From assembly GCA_963756545.1 (NCBI GenBank), contig CAVWNY010000003.1, forward strand, positions 1-64,000: 64,000 nt of DNA, written 5' to 3'. Source of the DNA: DATFDN01 sp963756545 (GTDB taxonomy: Bacteria > Pseudomonadota > Alphaproteobacteria > Acetobacterales > Acetobacteraceae). The notes beneath the pieces are model-generated. The model had not been told where the DNA came from. It made no database searches and saw nothing but the letters and a program-made list of their open reading frames with translations. The translations under genes were made by a program, and so were the position numbers. Below, one piece after another: positions 30,291 to 38,357 of the stretch; within the stretch, counting starts at the first letter, position 1, and every line of letters starts with the position of its first letter.

Positions 30291-30427
30291 TAGAAGCCTC
30301 ACCGAGTAGCATCACGTCAGTAAAGCAACGTCTCTCGCCAGGGGAGCGGTCCAACCGAACACGAACCGAGTGAGACTGAGTTTGTCCACCCGGCCTAGTT
30401 GGCGATACGTTGTGTCGCCACCGGCCA

Positions 30428-30640
30428 TTACCCGATCCACAACCCCGCGCCGCCACCCAGCACCACGTAGATCGGATTGATCCGCGTGGTGCTCAGCACG
30501 GCGGCGGCGGAGAGCGCCCATCGCGACGCCGTGTGATCGACCGAGAGGGCGATGATGACGACGCTCGCCGCCACGAGCCCAACCGCTATCGGAGCGATGC
30601 CGCGCTCCAGCGCCTTGTGCCGCGGTCGCGAGCAGCGCGC
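30428..30640 (-). pseudogene. Chromate transporter (ChrA-type) C-terminal relic
   Basis: The minus strand reads ALERGIAPIAVGLVAASVVI, ASRWALSAAAVLSTTRINPI and YVVLGGGAG, the last two transmembrane helices of chromate ion transporters (the R-x-NP-hw turn is typical). Just upstream, in another frame, GLAGLAGALLATAAQ continues the homology, so the gene is frameshifted and truncated. No N-terminal part remains. Interrupted next to the IS-bracketed segment, which may have caused its loss. Confidence 0.5.
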
Positions 30641-30935
30641 CGGCGAGGCCGGCCAGTCCAGAACCGCCTCAGTTGGAGTTGCGGCACGACCGCGTTGCCT
30701 CCCGAGGCGGGTGATGACGGAGCCGGGGTGCATCGCAATTCCCCACCCTGGGGAGGTTTTGCCGTAATGGACGTCACGGGCAGCGCGCAAGATTCCTGCC
30801 AGACCCGGAACACATCGCCAAAAAGGTCAAAGTTCTGAGCGGAAACGGCCGACGGACGCGTCACGCGCCTTTGCCCGAGCGCGTCGCCTCCTTTAAAGTG
30901 ACCACACGCGAGTGTGACATCCCGGAGAGGCACTT
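30641..30935. other. Intergenic region before ilvE
   Basis: About 295 bp with decayed sequence from the transporter relic in the left part and, near the right end, the ilvE leader. A GGAGAGG ribosome site lies at about 30922-30930. I see no other gene and no clear promoter hexamers. Confidence 0.4.
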
Positions 30936-32024
30936 ATGGCCCCATTCCCGATCACCCGGTCGACGACCCCGAAACTGCCGCCGCCGGACGAGACCCTGCG
31001 CTTCGGCCAGGTCTTCACCGACCATATGTTCATCATGGACTACCACAATGATCGGGGATGGCATGATCCGCGGATCACCCCCTATCAGCCGTTCACCCTG
31101 GATCCCGCGACGTGCGTGCTGCATTACGGCCAGGCGGTGTTCGATGGGCTTAAGGCTTTCCGCGGCCCCGACGGACGCATCCGCATCTTCCGCGCGCCGG
31201 ACCACGCCGCCCGGCTGAACCGCTCCAGCGAGCGGCTGTGCATCCCGGCCATCGATCCCGAGATCATCGAGGAGAGCTTTCGCGCGCTCATCGAGGTGGA
31301 CCAGCGCTGGGTGCCATTTCGCGCGGGCACGTCGCTCTACATCCGCCCCACCATCATCGCGACCGAGACGTTCCTCGGTGTGCATCCGTCCGACAGCTAC
31401 GCCTATTACGTTATCCTTTGCCCGGTGGGCGCCTACTACCCGGAAGGCATGAACCCGGTGAAGATCCTGGTGTCCGATACGCACGTGCGCGCGGTGCAGG
31501 GCGGCCTCGGGGAAGCCAAGACGGCGGCCAACTACGCGGCGAGCCTGTATGGCGCGACGGAGGCCCAGAACGCCGGCTACACGCAGGTGCTGTGGCTCGA
31601 TGGCGTGCATCACCGCTACCTCGACGAGGTCGGCACGATGAATATCATGCTGCGCATCGGCGACGAGGTGATCACGCCCCCGTTGGCGGGCACGATCCTC
31701 GCGGGCATCACGCGGGATTCGGCACTCAGGTTGATGCGCGACTGGGGCCTGCGCGTGTCCGAGCGGCAGGTGGCGATCGACGAAGTGCTCGCGGCGGCAA
31801 CCGACGGGTCGCTCAAGGAGATGTGGGGAACGGGCACGGCGGCCGTCGTCTCCCCGGTGGGCGAACTTGGGTACAAGGGCGAGCGTCACAGCGTCAACGG
31901 CGGCAAGACCGGCGAGCTGACGCAACGGCTGTATGACGCGATCATCGGCATCCAGTACGGCACCGCGCCCGACCCCTACGGCTGGGCACGGCCGCTGGGC
32001 AACCGGCAGGTCGCGGCTGCCTAG
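30936..32024 (+). CDS. ilvE: Branched-chain amino acid aminotransferase
   Basis: A 362-residue fold-type IV PLP aminotransferase, last step of valine, leucine and isoleucine synthesis and first step of their breakdown. CVLHYGQAVFDGLKAFR and SLYIRP bind substrate. The Schiff-base lysine is in GGLGEAKTAANYAASLYGA near residue 195, followed by DEVGTMNIM and GTILAGITRDS for PLP phosphate. Length matches the class II (BCAT2-like) bacterial form. Its stop codon TAG overlaps that of convergent yraN in a shared CCTAGG. Confidence 0.93.
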   Translation: MAPFPITRSTTPKLPPPDETLRFGQVFTDHMFIMDYHNDRGWHDPRITPYQPFTLDPATCVLHYGQAVFDGLKAFRGPDGRIRIFRAPDHAARLNRSSERLCIPAIDPEIIEESFRALIEVDQRWVPFRAGTSLYIRPTIIATETFLGVHPSDSYAYYVILCPVGAYYPEGMNPVKILVSDTHVRAVQGGLGEAKTAANYAASLYGATEAQNAGYTQVLWLDGVHHRYLDEVGTMNIMLRIGDEVITPPLAGTILAGITRDSALRLMRDWGLRVSERQVAIDEVLAAATDGSLKEMWGTGTAAVVSPVGELGYKGERHSVNGGKTGELTQRLYDAIIGIQYGTAPDPYGWARPLGNRQVAAA

Positions 32025-32428
32025 GCGGCCGTTTCCTCGATCCGGAATGCGTCGGTGATGCGTCGAACCGCGCCCGTCGCGTCCACCAGCAGCACGTCGA
32101 AGCGTACCCCCGCCGCTCCCCAGTGCGGGTGCTCGGCCATGATGATCTCCGCGGCGCCGATCAGGCGCTTGCGCTGGCGTGCCGACAGCGCGCCGGCCGC
32201 GATGGACAGCGTCGGCCGGGCCTTCACCTCGATGATGGCGAGCAGACCTCCCTTCTCGGCGACCGCGTCCACCTCGCCCGCCTCGGTTCGGAGCCGCCGC
32301 GCGAGCACGATCCAGCCGTCGCGCTCCAGCGCGGCGCACGCCGCCCCTTCGGCGCTCATGCCGAGCGCATGGGCACGGCTACCTCTTTGTCCCTTGACGG
32401 TTGATCGCGGTGGCGGGTGATCCGTCAC
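32021..32428 (-). CDS. yraN: YraN family protein (UPF0102), endonuclease fold
   Basis: A 135-residue protein with the family's nuclease-like core: GMSAEGAACAALERDGWIVLARRLRTEAGEVDAVAEKGGLLAIIEVKAR. The E...D-A-V...E-V-K spacing is that of Holliday-junction resolvase-like proteins, although activity is unproven. GTG start. In many bacteria yraN adjoins rsmI; here it stands alone and convergent to ilvE. Confidence 0.88.
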   Translation of the reverse strand: MTDHPPPRSTVKGQRGSRAHALGMSAEGAACAALERDGWIVLARRLRTEAGEVDAVAEKGGLLAIIEVKARPTLSIAAGALSARQRKRLIGAAEIIMAEHPHWGAAGVRFDVLLVDATGAVRRITDAFRIEETAA

Positions 32429-32483
32429 CGGAAAGGCCGCTTCATCGGGCTAGAGTCCTCTCCCGCCGCGCAAGAACGCGGCG

Positions 32484-32507
32484 ACCTCTCCCGCAAGCGG
32501 GAGAGGT
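32484..32507. repeat. Perfect short hairpin, CTCCCGC family
   Basis: ACCTCTCCCGC and GCGGGAGAGGT form a perfect 11-bp stem with a two-base AA loop. The arm shares its core with the hairpin at 24974-25002 and with the REPIN-like arms. It lies in the gap between yraN and the ABC operon end and could terminate the latter. Confidence 0.55.
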
Positions 32508-32566
32508 GTGGATCGGAGTTGGCGTTTCCGATGGCCATGACGGCGCCTAAACCACCAGACCCACGA

Positions 32567-32743
32567 TCATCGCCCCGCATCGATCGGCACGCAGTTGTGG
32601 CGCCCCGCCGCCACGCAATCCTGGATGGCGGCGTCGCGGTGCAGCCGCTGGATCAGCAGCACCGCCGCGACGATCAGCGCCGCGACCACGACCAGCGCCA
32701 GCAGGGCGCCCCGGCGCGGCGGCTCGGCATCCCCGGCGCTCAC
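32567..32743 (-). CDS. Small single-pass membrane protein
   Basis: A 58-residue frame starting at a GTG that overlaps the stop of the upstream ABC ATPase gene by four bases (GTGA). It has a basic N-terminus (AEPPRRG), one strong membrane segment (ALLALVVVAALIVAAVLLI) and a short tail with two cysteines (AAIQDCVAAGRHNCVPID). The coupling argues that it is real. No family recognised; a small accessory of the transporter is a guess. Confidence 0.6.
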   Translation of the reverse strand: MSAGDAEPPRRGALLALVVVAALIVAAVLLIQRLHRDAAIQDCVAAGRHNCVPIDAGR

Positions 32744-33771
32744 GCGCCTGCCCGCCCCTCCTCGACGGCGTGGCAGGCGACCGACGCCTCGCCGGCCCGC
32801 GTGTAACCGGGCCGCTCGCGGCGGCAGCGGTCGTTGGCGAGTGGGCAGCGCGGGTGAAAGGGGCAACCGGGCGGAGGGTCAAGCGGACTGGGCACCTCGC
32901 CGCCCACCGGCGTGCGCGCGCGCCCGGTCATCTCCAAATCCGGGATCGCGTCCAGCAGCAGGCGCGTGTAGGGGTGGCGCGGGGTGGCGAACACCTCGGC
33001 AGCCGGGCCGATCTCGACGATGCGGCCGAGATACATCACCCCGAGCCGATCCGACATGTGCCGGACCACGGCCAAATTATGGCTGATGAACAAATAGGTC
33101 AGGTTCAGCCGAAGCTGGAGGTCGCGCATTAGGTTAAGGATCTGCGCCTGCACCGACACATCGAGCGCGCTGGTCGGCTCGTCGCAGACCAGGAACTCAG
33201 GCTCGCTGGCGAGCGCGCGGGCGATGGAGACGCGCTGGCGCTGGCCGCCGCTGAACTCGTGCGGATACTTTTCGCCGTCGCCCGCCGCGAGCCCCACCCG
33301 CACCAGCAGTTCGGCCACACGCGTGCCCGCATCCGCCGCGCCGCGCGCCAACCGGAAGGCTCGGATCGGCTCGGCGACGATGTCGCGCACGCGCCAGCGC
33401 GGGTTCAGCGAGGCGTAGGGGTCCTGGAAGATCATGTTCATCCGCCGGCGCAGCGCCGGCTGGGCGCGAGCGGTGGACAGCGGCTGGCCCTCGAAGCGGA
33501 TGTCCCCGGCAGTGGGCGGCAGAAGCCCGACCGCCATCCGCGCGACAGTGGACTTGCCGCAGCCGGATTCGCCCACCAGCGACAGCGTGGCGCCGCGCAC
33601 GATCGCGAAGGTCACGTCGTCCACGGCGCGCAACAGGGTCCGGCCTTCGCGCGCGAGGCTGCGTTGCAGCCAGGGGCGCGAGACGTCGAACACCCGCGTC
33701 AGCCCCCGCGCTTCCAGCACCGGCGCGGTCCGCACGGCCTCGGCGGCCAGCGGCGCCTCAGGCATGGGCAT
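32740..33771 (-). CDS. Dipeptide/oligopeptide ABC transporter ATP-binding protein (DppF/OppF type)
   Basis: A 343-residue ABC ATPase with Walker A GESGCGKST, signature SGGQRQRVSIARAL, Walker B FLVCDEPTSALDVSVQ and the peptide-transporter C-terminal extension. That extension holds the cysteine motif PGCPFHPRCPLANDRCR, which binds an iron-sulfur cluster in relatives. Its start lies 14 bases inside the end of the DppD-type gene. Last ATPase of a five-gene importer operon read from 36671 down. Confidence 0.9.
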   Translation of the reverse strand: MPMPEAPLAAEAVRTAPVLEARGLTRVFDVSRPWLQRSLAREGRTLLRAVDDVTFAIVRGATLSLVGESGCGKSTVARMAVGLLPPTAGDIRFEGQPLSTARAQPALRRRMNMIFQDPYASLNPRWRVRDIVAEPIRAFRLARGAADAGTRVAELLVRVGLAAGDGEKYPHEFSGGQRQRVSIARALASEPEFLVCDEPTSALDVSVQAQILNLMRDLQLRLNLTYLFISHNLAVVRHMSDRLGVMYLGRIVEIGPAAEVFATPRHPYTRLLLDAIPDLEMTGRARTPVGGEVPSPLDPPPGCPFHPRCPLANDRCRRERPGYTRAGEASVACHAVEEGRAGA

Positions 33772-34747
33772 GGCTCCTCGGCGCGGCGGCCGGGGCGTGG
33801 AGCCAGCAGGCCGCCCACGTCGCTCCGGCCTGCATCAACTCGGGCCGCTCCACCCGGCAACGCTCGAAGGCGTGAGCACAACGTGGGTTGAACGCGCAGC
33901 CGGGCGGGATGGCGACGAGGCGCGGCATCGCGCCGTCGATCTGTCGCAGCCGCTCGGCCCGGTGGCTAAGCGAGGGAATGCTGCCCATCAGCCCCGCGGT
34001 GTACGGATGCGCCGGATGTTGCACGACCTGACGCACCGGGCCGATCTCGGCCACACGGCCGGCGTACATCACGGCGACCCGGTCGGCGGTCTCGGCGATC
34101 ACGCCCATGTCGTGGGTGATCAGCATGACCGCCGTATGATGCTCGGAGACGAGCCTCTTCAAAAGGGCGATCACCTGCGCCTGGATGGACACGTCGAGCG
34201 CCGTGGTCGGCTCGTCGGCGATCACCAGCCGCGGTTCGGCGCAAAGCGCGAGCGCGATCACCACGCGCTGGCGCATCCCACCCGAGAATTCGTGCGGATA
34301 GCTGTCGATCCGGCGGGCCGCTGCCGCGATGCCGACCTGGTCCAACCAGCCGATGGCGCGTCGACGCGCGTCTGCGTCCGACAGGCCGAGATGCGTCTGC
34401 ATCGTCTCGACCAGTTGCCGCCCGACGCTGTAGAGCGGGTTCAGCGTGGTCAGCGGATCCTGGAAGATCGCGCCGATCTGCCGCCCGCGCACCCGGCGCA
34501 TCGCCTCTTGCGGCAGGAGGTCGATCCGCTTGCCGTCGAGCAGCACCTCGCCGCCGGCGATGCGCCCCGGAGGCTCCAGCAGGCCGATGATGGCCGCTCC
34601 GGTCAGCGACTTGCCGGCGCCGCTCTCGCCCACCACCCCCAGTACCTCGCCGCGCTCGATCGCGAACGAGACCTGATCCAAGGCCCGCAGCACGCCGCGC
34701 CGCGTCGGGAATTCCACCACCAGATCCCGGACATCAAGGAGGGGCAT
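33758..34747 (-). CDS. Dipeptide/oligopeptide ABC transporter ATP-binding protein (DppD/OppD type)
   Basis: A 329-residue ABC ATPase: Walker A GESGAGKSL, signature SGGMRQRVVIALAL, Walker B LVIADEPTTALDVSIQAQ, switch region LITHDMGVIAE, and the C-terminal PPGCAFNPRCAHAFERC motif of the Opp/Dpp family. It pairs with the DppF-type subunit. The ATG shares one base with the end of the permease gene upstream. Confidence 0.9.
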   Translation of the reverse strand: MPLLDVRDLVVEFPTRRGVLRALDQVSFAIERGEVLGVVGESGAGKSLTGAAIIGLLEPPGRIAGGEVLLDGKRIDLLPQEAMRRVRGRQIGAIFQDPLTTLNPLYSVGRQLVETMQTHLGLSDADARRRAIGWLDQVGIAAAARRIDSYPHEFSGGMRQRVVIALALCAEPRLVIADEPTTALDVSIQAQVIALLKRLVSEHHTAVMLITHDMGVIAETADRVAVMYAGRVAEIGPVRQVVQHPAHPYTAGLMGSIPSLSHRAERLRQIDGAMPRLVAIPPGCAFNPRCAHAFERCRVERPELMQAGATWAACWLHAPAAAPRSHAHA

Positions 34748-35688
34748 CAGCGCAGCCTCGGATTCAGCGCGTCGCGCATCCAGTCGCCCAGCAGGTTGAT
34801 CGCCAGCACGATGAGCACCAGCGCGGCGCCGGGATAGATCGTCACCCACCATTGCCCGCTGAACAGGAAATCGTCGCCAATGCGGATGAGCGTGCCGAGC
34901 GAGGGTTGCGTGGTCGGCAGCCCGATGCCCAGGAAGGACAGCGCCGCCTCGTCCAGGATGGCGAGGCCGAGGGTCAGCGTGCCGACGACCCAGACCGGCC
35001 CCATCACGTTGGGCAGGATGTGGGTGGACATGATCCGCGCCCGCGACAACCCGATCACTTGGGCGGCGGCGACGTAATCCTTGTTGCGCTCCACCATTGT
35101 CGAGCCGCGCACGGTACGGGCGAATTGCGGCCAACGGCTGATCCCGATCGCGAAGATCACCACATAGACCTGAAAACCCGCTCGCATGTTGGCCGGCAAC
35201 ACGGCGGCGACGACGCCGGCGACAAGCAGCGCCAGGAGCAGCGACGGAAAAGTGAGCTGCACGTCGGCCGCGCGCATCAGCAGCACGTCGATGAACCCGC
35301 CCGCGTAGCCCGCCACCAGGCCGATCGCGACGCCCAGCAGCACGGCGAAGACGACGGCGGAGAGGCCCACCACGAGACTGATCCGCAAGCCGAACATGAT
35401 CGCCGAGAGCATATCCCGGCCTTGCGAATCCGTGCCGAGCGGATAGGCCCATTCCGCGTCCGTCATGGGGATCGGCGGCTTGAAGCTGTCGAGCAGGCTG
35501 AGGGTCGCCACGTCGAACGGATTGTGCGGCGCGATCCAGGGCGCGAAGGCGGCGGCGATCACGAACAGCAGGAGGATCAGCGCCGAGGCGACCGCGACAG
35601 GCGAATGGACGAAGCTGTGCAGCAGGTCGCTCTCGCGCAACCGCGCCCATCGCCGCCGGGCCACTGGCCTGAGCGCCACCCCGCTCAT
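34747..35688 (-). CDS. ABC transporter permease (DppC type)
   Basis: A 313-residue inner-membrane subunit. After a short cytosolic start, the first helix (SALILLLFVIAAAFAPWIAPHNPF) is followed by the family's periplasmic GTDSQGRDMLSAIMFGLRISL. The EAA coupling loop is near KDYVAAAQVIGLSRARIMSTHILPN. Five or six helices in total. It overlaps both neighbours by one to four bases. Confidence 0.9.
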   Translation of the reverse strand: MSGVALRPVARRRWARLRESDLLHSFVHSPVAVASALILLLFVIAAAFAPWIAPHNPFDVATLSLLDSFKPPIPMTDAEWAYPLGTDSQGRDMLSAIMFGLRISLVVGLSAVVFAVLLGVAIGLVAGYAGGFIDVLLMRAADVQLTFPSLLLALLVAGVVAAVLPANMRAGFQVYVVIFAIGISRWPQFARTVRGSTMVERNKDYVAAAQVIGLSRARIMSTHILPNVMGPVWVVGTLTLGLAILDEAALSFLGIGLPTTQPSLGTLIRIGDDFLFSGQWWVTIYPGAALVLIVLAINLLGDWMRDALNPRLR

Positions 35689-36671
35689 CGGGCCGCCGCC
35701 GGCCGGCGGCCCACCCGCAGGCGTGGATCGACCGCGTAATAGAGGAGATCGACCATCAGGTTAATCAGCACGAACAGGAGGCCGACCAGCAGCAGATAGG
35801 CCGCCATCACCGGAATGTCGGCCACGTTGACCGACTGCACCAGCAGAAGCCCTATGCCGGGCCACTGGAACACCGTTTCCGTGATCAGGGAGAACGCGAC
35901 GATGCCGCCGAGCTGGAGCCCGGCGATGGTGATGACCGGAACCAGCGTGTTCTTCAACGCGTGGCCGAAATTGATGGCGCGGTCGGCGATGCCGCGCGCG
36001 CGGGCGAACTTGACGTAGTCGCTGCGCAGCACCTCCAGCATCTCGGAGCGCACCAGGCGCATGATCAGCGTCGTCTGGAACAGGCCCAGCGTGATCGCCG
36101 GCAGGATCAGCGAGCGCAGGCCGCTGACGGTGAGGAACCCCGTGCTCCACCAGCCGACCTGAATCACGGTGCCGCGCCCGAAGCTCGGCAGCCAGCCCAG
36201 GGTGACCGAGAAGATCAGGATAAGCAGGATGCCGAGGAGGAACGTCGGCAGCGACACCCCGGCCAGGCTAAAGACCATGAACAGGCGCGACACCCAGGAA
36301 TCGCGCCGGATGCCGGTGAACACGCCCATCGGAACACCGATCACCAGCGCCAACACCGAAGACGTGGCGGCCAACTCGACGGTCGCCGGCAGACGTTCGG
36401 CAATCAGGCTGGAGACCGGCTGGGCGAGGCGGTAGCTAATGCCGAAATTCCCGTGCAGCACCTCCCAGATGTAGCGCGCGTATTGCACGACGAAAGGCTG
36501 GTCGAGGCCGAGCTGGTGGACCAGCGCCACCCGCTGCGCCTCGGTGTAGTCCTGGCCGAGCATGGTCGTGACCGGATCGCCGACGTATTTGAACATCGCG
36601 AAGGAAATCAGGGCGACGACGAGCAGGACCGGGACGGACTGGAGCAGGCGGGAGAGGATGAACGCGAACAT
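35685..36671 (-). CDS. ABC transporter permease (DppB type)
   Basis: A 328-residue membrane subunit and the first gene of the importer operon. FILSRLLQSVPVLLVVALISFAMFKYVGDP is the characteristic first helix and turn. LGLDQPFVVQYARYIWEVLHGNFGISY is the conserved periplasmic part, and RSDYVKFARARGIADRAI the EAA loop. No substrate-binding protein gene adjoins on either side, so this importer must borrow one coded elsewhere. Confidence 0.9.
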   Translation of the reverse strand: MFAFILSRLLQSVPVLLVVALISFAMFKYVGDPVTTMLGQDYTEAQRVALVHQLGLDQPFVVQYARYIWEVLHGNFGISYRLAQPVSSLIAERLPATVELAATSSVLALVIGVPMGVFTGIRRDSWVSRLFMVFSLAGVSLPTFLLGILLILIFSVTLGWLPSFGRGTVIQVGWWSTGFLTVSGLRSLILPAITLGLFQTTLIMRLVRSEMLEVLRSDYVKFARARGIADRAINFGHALKNTLVPVITIAGLQLGGIVAFSLITETVFQWPGIGLLLVQSVNVADIPVMAAYLLLVGLLFVLINLMVDLLYYAVDPRLRVGRRPAAAR

Positions 36672-36780
36672 CGGCCGGCGCGGCGATCCTTCTGGGTAGC
36701 GTGCTCTTATTCCATAGAACCGGCCGCGACGCGAGGCGACCGGGAAAACGCAGGCGGAACGACAACTGGTGACGCGATCC

Positions 36781-37191
36781 TCAGGCGCCCTGAAACGGGT
36801 TACGCACCGTCAATTGCCCGGCAAAGGTCCGGCCGTTCTGCAAGTCCTCCGTCAGCAGCGTGACACAACCCCCCTCCAAGGCCGCGGCGACAATCAGGGA
36901 GTCGTAGATGCCGATGCCGGCTTGCGCGGCGATCCGCATCGCCGTTTCGTGGGTCGCCGCCGTCAGCGGCAGAGGGTCCGGGCAGACGACACGAATGGCC
37001 GCCAAACCCTCCAGTACCTCCGGCCAGTTCCTGCGCAGTTTGCGGCGCGCGACATTGGCGAACTCGTTCAACACCTGCACGCTGATCCTGCCGCCCTCCC
37101 GCAAGAGTTCGACGGCGGTCGCGAACCTCGAATCCGCGGGAGAGGCCGCGTACACGAACACATTCGTGTCAATAAAGATCCTATCGTTCAT
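36781..37191 (-). CDS. PIN-domain toxin (VapC type)
   Basis: A 136-residue PIN nuclease: first acidic residue in RIFIDTNVFVYA, then the glutamate in LNEFANVARRK and the aspartate in GIGIYDSLIVAAA, followed by LLTEDLQNG. This is the four-acid VapC-like site that cleaves RNA. Its start lies eleven bases inside the AbrB-type gene upstream, the usual antitoxin-first arrangement. Confidence 0.88.
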   Translation of the reverse strand: MNDRIFIDTNVFVYAASPADSRFATAVELLREGGRISVQVLNEFANVARRKLRRNWPEVLEGLAAIRVVCPDPLPLTAATHETAMRIAAQAGIGIYDSLIVAAALEGGCVTLLTEDLQNGRTFAGQLTVRNPFQGA

Positions 37192-37411
37192 TCGCTTCGT
37201 CTCGGCTGAAGCGAAAGCCCTGTGGCAGCACCCATCTCAGCGCCTTCAATCGCTCGATGGCCCGCTCACGGCTATGATCGCGGTCGATGCGGAATGTCCG
37301 CGCGCCGGCAATTTCAATCTCGACCTCGTCGCCCTCCTTGAGATCGAGCGCCTCCACAACCGACGCGGGAAGGCGCACCGCCAGACTGTTGCCCCATTTG
37401 CCGACATGCAT
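37181..37411 (-). CDS. AbrB/MazE-fold antitoxin
   Basis: A 76-residue swapped-hairpin DNA-binding protein: MHVGKWGNSLAVRLPASVVEALDLKEGDEVEIEI is the SpoVT-AbrB domain, and the acidic/basic tail should wrap the toxin. It precedes and overlaps the PIN toxin, so it is the antitoxin and probably represses the pair. Confidence 0.88.
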   Translation of the reverse strand: MHVGKWGNSLAVRLPASVVEALDLKEGDEVEIEIAGARTFRIDRDHSRERAIERLKALRWVLPQGFRFSRDEANER

Positions 37412-37521
37412 CGGAATGCTCCGCCTGGATCAACTCAGGAAAAGTATATCCTCCGTGCCGGTCTGGTCAATCACGGCCGCGGTCGGTAGCCTCCGATTGC
37501 CTGCCGACAGGGAGGGGGTCG

Positions 37522-38316
37522 ATGCCGCGCTTCGCCGCGAATCTGTCCATGATGTTCAACGAGTTGGATTTCCTGGACCGCTTTGATGCCGCCGCCCGGG
37601 CTGGGTTCCGGGCCGTCGAGTTCCTGTTTCCCTACGAGCATCCGGCCGCCGAGATCCGCCGCCGGCTGGACGCCAACGGGCTGACCCAGGCGCTGTTCAA
37701 CATGCCGCCCGGCGATTGGGCCAAGGGCGAACGCGGCCTCGCCGCCCTGCCGGGCCGGGGGGCGGAGTTCCAAGAAGGCGCGCGGCGCGCGCTGGACTAT
37801 GCCGACGCGCTCGGCTGCAAGCTGGTCCACGCCATGGCCGGCATCGTGCCGCCCGGCGTCAGCCAGATCACGGCGGGCGCGGTCTATGCGGCCAATCTCG
37901 CCTGGGCCGGGGAGCAGGCGCGCAAGGCCGGCGTGCGGATTGCGATCGAGCCGATCAACCACCGCGACATGCCCGGCTACTTTCTCCACACCCAGGCGCA
38001 GGGCGCCGCGTTCGTGGAGGCGCTCGGGCGCGACCGGATCGGCCTCCAGTTCGACGTGTACCACGTCCAGGTCACGGAGGGCGACATCACCAAGCGCATG
38101 GAGCAGTTCATGCCGGTGATCGCGCACATGCAGATCGCCGACGTGCCGGCGCGCAACGAGCCGGGCACGGGCGAGATCGGCTGGGACTACGTGTTCCGGC
38201 GGATGGACGAGCTTGGATACGCGGGCTGGGTCGGCTGCGAGTACCGCCCGGCAGGCGAGACCGACGCCGGCCTTGGCTGGCTGAAGCGGCACAGCAACAC
38301 TCACCCGCCGCGCTGA
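37522..38316 (+). CDS. hyi: Hydroxypyruvate isomerase
   Basis: A 264-residue TIM-barrel enzyme of the xylose-isomerase-like group: MPRFAANLSMMFNELDFLDRF, the metal/catalytic glutamate in IAIEPINHRDMPGYFL, HMQIADVPARNEPGTGEI and the second glutamate in GWVGCEYRPAG. It interconverts hydroxypyruvate and tartronate semialdehyde. An ACAGGGAGGGGG site precedes the ATG. The next gene encodes the matching reductase, so the pair carries glyoxylate carbon to glycerate. Confidence 0.92.
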   Translation: MPRFAANLSMMFNELDFLDRFDAAARAGFRAVEFLFPYEHPAAEIRRRLDANGLTQALFNMPPGDWAKGERGLAALPGRGAEFQEGARRALDYADALGCKLVHAMAGIVPPGVSQITAGAVYAANLAWAGEQARKAGVRIAIEPINHRDMPGYFLHTQAQGAAFVEALGRDRIGLQFDVYHVQVTEGDITKRMEQFMPVIAHMQIADVPARNEPGTGEIGWDYVFRRMDELGYAGWVGCEYRPAGETDAGLGWLKRHSNTHPPR

Positions 38317-38357
38317 CGCGCCGGGAAAGGGTGAATGCTGAACAGGGAGGACATCCA

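Larger units (their letters stand above)
28173..30398. mobile_element. IS5-family element with near-perfect terminal inverted repeats and a passenger gene (candidate)
   Basis: CTAGGCCGCGTGGACAAAC at 28173-28191 recurs inverted at 30380-30398 with a single mismatch (GTTTGTCCACCCGGCCTAG). The left repeat includes the last codons of the IS5-type transposase, as expected of a true IS end. Both outer edges read CTAG, which fits the YTAR target of IS5 relatives. Between them lie the broken transposase (minus) and an alpha/beta hydrolase (plus), 2,226 bp in all. A weaker end-like match (GCTCACCTGGCCTAG, 29023-29037) allows a shorter 865-bp element plus a stray end further right. Confidence 0.5.

Noticed and set aside
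32020..32025. CCTAGG shared by the stops of ilvE and yraN
   Set aside because: Convergent genes with overlapping stop codons are common and need no special explanation.
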